A stretch of DNA of 64,000 nucleotides, taken from contig NC_088912.1 of assembly GCF_963576675.1 (NCBI RefSeq), positions 59,900,895 through 59,964,894 of the forward strand, written 5' to 3'. Below are positions 59,401 to 64,000 of the stretch, piece after piece (within the stretch, counting starts at the first letter, position 1; every line of letters begins with the position of its first letter). This DNA is from Euphorbia lathyris (Eukaryota > Streptophyta > Magnoliopsida > Malpighiales > Euphorbiaceae). The position numbers were made by a program, and so were the translations under genes. Under the pieces are notes generated by a model. It was given only the letters and a program-made list of their open reading frames with translations, did not search any database and was not told the DNA's origin.

Positions 59401-61244
59401 TGTAGGAAAATAGGCAAACGTTTGGCAGTGGAAATATAAAAATTTTAACCTTTTTCCATTAACCCAAGATCCATTAATCGTTATTTCATATAAAGAGGGA
59501 TAGAAGGAAATACCTTTTGATGTTCTATATACCGTTGCAATCGAAGTGCCCACAACTCTTACTTCGAGTTCCCGAGCACAAGACAAAAACACAATTCAAA
59601 ACCAAGTTAGAATTCAACCGTATGAAAGCAATCAAGAATAGATTGCCTCTAATTAATCAACACAAGATCAAGGAATAGAGAAAGAGATTAATAATCAATT
59701 GAAACGGAAGGAAGCGGTGAATGATCTCATCCTCAACAAGGGGGTCGAAAATTCCTCTCTTCGGTAGACCATAGCTTGGCCGAAATTTACATGTAAGGGG
59801 GGTATATATACTTTCTTGTATCTAAACCCTAGTTAGATAGAATTAGGTTACTGAATAACAATTTAATTCGGAATATAATTCTTATTTATTATCTATAATT
59901 ATATCTAAATATAAAGATAATAATAATAACCTTTTAGGATAATAATAGGAGCAATTTAATCTCATTAAACCTCCTAACTTATTTATCCTTTAATTAATTT
60001 ATTTCACAATCATAATCTAATCAGAATTTTTAAAAATCAAATTAATTATTTATGTATTTACTATACATAAAATCGCCCCCCCCCCCCCTTATTTACTGGG
60101 TCTTAGTGGACTCAGTTGGGCTTCCATCAATTAATTAACATCTGTTTCTCTTTTGGGCTCCAAGTCTTATGTGTGACCCATTAGGTTCTTATTGCTTCTA
60201 GCCGTATGCAACCATTAAAATTAATTTTCTCAGAATTACATTTAATCTTTACATAACGGAATGAGTATGCGAAATGTGATTAGCAAATCCAAAACATTCC
60301 CCCAGAGCTATAAGAAGACAGGTTGATTCGGTCGTTGACCTTTCCGTATTAGTTATAGTATAATTCGATCCTTCATCAACTACATCCTTGAACTGAATCT
60401 TATGACTATAGGCAATGTCAAGTCACATATAGCGAGACGTTCGTTTTACTTGTACAGACCGAGTTAACTCCAATTAGATAGGTTAAATGAAATCTGCATT
60501 TCAAGTCTTAAGCTATCACCTTGCAAGGATTTAGAGTCAAGTCTTCCACAAGCGATCCTTGGACGTATCTCCCATTTATCGGTAGTGACAAATGCTCAAT
60601 CCAATGTATAACTATCCTGCAATTACTTCCTATGATACCCAACGTCTTCCGTTCACACCCCAGAGTCATCTCTGTTATGGATTGTGTTACAACAGGATCA
60701 AAGCATCACATTCCATAATTCAGAATCACTAATTAACACTCCTTTGAGTCTGAGGATTACTTATACCTATTAATACCAATGAGATGAACAGGTGACAAGG
60801 ATAAATCTACCCATCCTGTTATCTCAAGTCGGGTCCCCAATCCTAATGAACTCCCATTCATCGGATCCATGTAACTGTCCAGATATCTGCATATCTGAAG
60901 ATTGTGAGATCAGCTCTCTGTCTCGACAGAAGACATTGTTACATGCAAGTCTCAGCAGTGATATGTCAATCCTGTTTCTAAACATATTACTTGACTTGGG
61001 GTGGTTTTAAGTTTATTAGTTTATTATAAAGTTTTGTCTCACTTCATGCTTGTATGAACACTTTATAATCACTTTAAACAAACTTAGGGATTTCCTTTTA
61101 TTAGACTTATTTAGTTCTTAAAAGAGGTTGCCTTTATATAGTTGTGAAACCATATCTTATTAAAAACAAATGATATAAAGAACACTTCATTTACATTTAG
61201 TTCATATCCTATAACAATTGTCTATAGGACACTAAACCCCAACA
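59401..61244 (-). repeat. Copia-family 3' LTR (LTR G)
   Basis: On the minus strand it runs TGTTGGGGTTTAGTG to ttgcctattttcctaca, 1844 bp, the most complete family member here. A polypurine tract (ccaagtgggagta on the minus strand) directly precedes it, so it is a 3' LTR. The TATA region (gtatatatactttc on the plus strand, 59803-59816) and a C run (60068-60078) lie inside. The flank on the left is GTCTG. Confidence 0.85.
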
Positions 61245-61261
61245 TACTCCCACTTGGACTA

Positions 61262-63144
61262 AAGCTAATTGTTTCTACAACTTATCCTAGTAGAACTTAG
61301 ATGACGATCATGTACTTTCTGGGCTAAGGGCTTTGTCAACGGATCTGCAACGTTGTCCTCAGTAGGTACTCTTTCTATTCTCACATCTCCTCTTGACACA
61401 ATCTCTCTTACAATGGGTAGCGCTTTAGGTAATACTTGGATGCATTATGAGACCGTGGTTCCTTTGCTTGTGCAATGGCTCCATTGTTATCACAGTACAG
61501 AGTAATGGGATTTACAAAGTCAGGAATCACACCAAGTTCTGTAATGAACTTCTTAATCCAAACCGCTTCCTTTGTTGCTTCCGCAGCAGCGATGTACTCT
61601 GACTCGATCGTAGAGAAAGCTACGCTTCCCTGCTTGGAACTCTTCCAACTGACCGCGCCCCCATTCAAGATAAACAGGTATCCTGATTGGGATCTAAAAT
61701 CGTTCTCATCTGTGAGATGACTGGCATCTGAAAATCCCTCTATTTTCAGATCCCCTTCTCCATACACTAGGAACATGTCTTTAGTCCTTCTCAAGTACTT
61801 AAGAATGTTCTTGACGACATTCCAATGCTCGTCTCCTGGATTACCTTGATAACGACTCGTTATACTCAACACGAACGCTACGTCAGGTCTAGTGCAAAGC
61901 ATATCATACATAATCGAACCGATTGCGCTGGCGTACGGGATTACAGCCATGCATTTCTTATCATCTTCAGTTTTAGGACATTGATGATTGCTTAACTTTA
62001 CTCCATACACCATGGGTAAGTTACCTCGTTTCGATTCAAGCATGCTAAACCGCTTCAGCACCTTTTCAATGTATGTAGCCTGTGAAAGACTAAGCAGTCT
62101 TCTTGATCTATCTCTGTAGATCTTTATACCAAGTATATAAGCTGCTTCACCAAGGTCTTTCATGGAGAAGTTACTTGATAACCATACTTTCACCGACTGT
62201 AGTAGAGCTATATCATTTCCCATCAATAATATATCGTCCACGTATAATATTAGAAATGCAACTGAGCTCCCACTTGCTTTCTTGTAAATGCAAGCTTCTT
62301 CGCAATTTTGTTCGCAACCAAATTGTTTTATGGTTTCATCAAAATGCTTGTTCCAGCTTCTCGATGCTTGCTTGAGTCCATAAATGGATCTCTGTAGTTT
62401 GCAAACCTTGTTTGCATCCTTTGATATGAAACCTTCAGGTTGCATCATATATACATCCTCAAGCAGGTTTTCGTTTAGGAAAGCTGTTTTCACATCCATT
62501 TGCCAAATCTCGTAATCATAGTGAGCGGCAATAGCAAGCATTATTCTGATTGATTTGGACATGGCTACAGGAGAGAAAGTTTCGTCATAATCAATTCCTT
62601 GCTTCTGACAATATCCTTTCGCTACTAACCTAGCTTTGTAGGTGCTAACCTTTCCATCCATGTCAGTCTTCTTCTTGAAGATCCACCTGCACCCAATAGG
62701 TTTTATCCCTTCGGGTGGATCAACCAAAGTCCACACTTGGTTGGTGTACATGGAATCCATTTCAGAATCCATGGCCTCGAGCCATGCTTTAGAATCTGGA
62801 CTGGTAAGAGCCTCTTCGTAGTTTTCGGGTTCATCGTCTAACCCGGGAACCTCATCATCATCTCCCACTGGAAAACCATATCTAATTGGGAGTTCACGAA
62901 CTCTTTGTGATCTACGAATAGGTGGCACTTGAGTCTCATCCAATGGGACTGCTTCGGGTTCCTCAACCGCCTCTGTTGTTTCAGTCGGTGTTTCTTCTTC
63001 TTGAACTTCATCAAGTTCAATCATGCTTCCCTTTTTTGTTTCTTCGAGAAACTCTTTCTCCAAGAAGGTTAACCTTTGTGTGCAAGGGAATGTATTGCAC
63101 ATAGGCCAGAATTCTCCAAGTTCTTGTTGTCTACCAGAATGCAA
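61262..63144 (-). pseudogene. Copia pol: RT and RNase H, one frameshift
   Basis: A continuous frame of 578 codons (63144-61408) contains the pre-RT linker (PPIRRSQRVRELPIRYG), WIFKKKTDMDGKVSTYKARL, IWQMDVKTAFLNENL, IYGLKQASRSWN, the catalytic LILYVDDILLMGND, the connection segment, and RNase H (EGFSDASH, STIESEYIAAAEATKEA, ITLYCDNNGAI). A frame change near 61408 splits off the end, VPTEDNVADPLTKALAQKVH. RT catalytic residues are intact. Upstream of about 63080 the frame leaves copia sequence, so gag, protease and integrase are missing. Confidence 0.85.
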
Positions 63145-63310
63145 AGACTAGTACTTTTTAGTGGCTATCTACTCATGGACTAGAGGCACTTTGTGTGCAA
63201 GGGAATGTAGCTATGCTTTACAAATTAGCTCTGGTCTTACAATATGAGTTATATTGATGATATTACATTTCTATGGGTGCATAAGAGTGTATATTCCTAT
63301 CTTGATGCAG
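63074..63310. other. Junction with 21-bp direct repeat and LCYE intron end
   Basis: The string ctttgtgtgcaagggaatgt followed by a occurs at 63074-63094 and again at 63189-63209. The first copy marks roughly where copia sequence ends. The rest of the segment reads as intron, ending in the acceptor cttgatgcag at 63310. Confidence 0.5.
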
Positions 63311-64000
63311 GAATGGTCTTATATTCCAGTTGGTGGTTCATTGCCTAATACGGAGCAAAAAAACCTTGCATTTGGTGCTGCTGCTAGCATGGTGCATCCA
63401 GCTACAAGTAAGAAAAGATTGAGAGAATAACGAGCATCTCAAAGAAACTTGAATTTGAAGAGGACTATTATTTTCTCTTTATTAAACAGGCTATTCTGTG
63501 GTGAGATCATTGTCAGAGGCTCCAAATTATGCTTCTGTAATTGCAAATATATTGAAACAGGATCACTCTAAGGACAAGATAGTCATGCAAATATTTCAAT
63601 GGAAGGTACGTTTCATGTCAACATATTTGCATATGCATGCACAAGAATTCCTTTATCACACGCTAGCACCCTATGGACAAAACAGAGCAAGATAATATCG
63701 CAATTACTATATGGAATCACAATCTAGTTCGTAGTCTGTATATGCTACATAACTAACACACTTGTAAAGAGCATTTGCAGCTAAAAGTTTAAATCCTTTT
63801 GGATCTATCATCAAGGTTTCTTTTTGGGGGTCTTGATCCATTTCTGCAAATATTAGTAAGGATAGGATAGCTAACTACAATATGGCTCCTTATGTGCAAA
63901 TTTTGAGTTTTCAGGTCTTAGTTTGATGCATTTGAAGTAAATAATTACTAGTAAGTAAGAGGATAAAGTTATCTTGTTTTCTGATGGACACATTGGGATC
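63311..64000 (+). CDS. LCYE: Lycopene epsilon-cyclase, two internal exons (partial)
   Basis: Exon 63311-63407 encodes EWSYIPVGGSLPNTEQKNLA and FGAAASMVHPAT; exon 63490-63605 encodes YSVVRSLSEAPNYASVIANI and a short tail ending QWK. They join across a GT-AG intron (63408-63489) with codon AGC, giving PATSYSVV where PATGYSVV is usual. The sequence is the well-conserved C-terminal catalytic region of the plastid enzyme that adds one epsilon ring to lycopene, leading to alpha-carotene and lutein. A donor follows at 63606; the rest of the window is intron. Upstream exons are not seen; the copia insert begins about 230 bp upstream, so whether the gene is intact is unknown. Confidence 0.85.

Overview
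The window is flowering-plant nuclear DNA, and almost all of it is transposable-element sequence. The evidence is Ty1/copia, Ty3/gypsy (Athila-like and Tat-like), LINE, CACTA and Mutator-like elements together with spliced plant genes and an AT-rich background. Two host genes are recognisable. One is a complete GRAS transcription factor, best matched to RAM1 of the arbuscular-mycorrhiza programme (24772-26668, minus strand). The other is two exons of lycopene epsilon-cyclase at the right edge (63311-63605, plus strand). A RAM1-type gene and the general element repertoire suggest a eudicot able to form arbuscular mycorrhiza; I cannot place it more precisely. I saw no RNA genes, CRISPR arrays or prokaryotic features.

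Layout. (1) 1-3681: the 3' end of a plus-strand Athila-like element with its 3' LTR. (2) 3730-23962: one LTR of a TGTTGGGG-type copia family, still bounded by the 5-bp duplication GGATA, split open by later insertions. These are a minus-strand copia element (4191-4826 and 10244-about 17428), an Athila-like element inside that copia element (4827-10243), and a LINE (about 17430-23401). (3) 23963-27645: the RAM1-like gene and its flanks. (4) 27646-35516: a decayed minus-strand Tat-lineage gypsy element abutting another Athila-like LTR. (5) 35517-43021: a relic exon of an XBAT35-like ankyrin gene, a CACTA left end, a ubiquitin-conjugating-enzyme fragment, and an Athila-like element with two related internal ORFs. 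(6) 43022-56024: a CACTA element with decayed TNPD and TNPA-like genes, itself carrying a Mutator-like element with a perfect 9-bp target duplication and a decayed copia element. (7) 56025-59400: an LTR fragment, an unrecognised host gene fragment split by a solo LTR, and a LINE 3' end. (8) 59401-63144: a copia 3' LTR and pol, ending just before the lycopene epsilon-cyclase exons.

The most interesting pattern concerns the Athila-like elements. A GC-rich palindrome or hairpin lies roughly 100-250 bp upstream of the LTR TATA box. The same kind of motif occurs again inside the elements, upstream of a separate ORF. In one case it is followed at the same spacing by a TATA-like box, and in the other by what looks like a spliced leader. 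This suggests an internal promoter copied from, or convergent with, the LTR promoter. Apart from RAM1, and possibly the lycopene cyclase gene, all coding regions look decayed.
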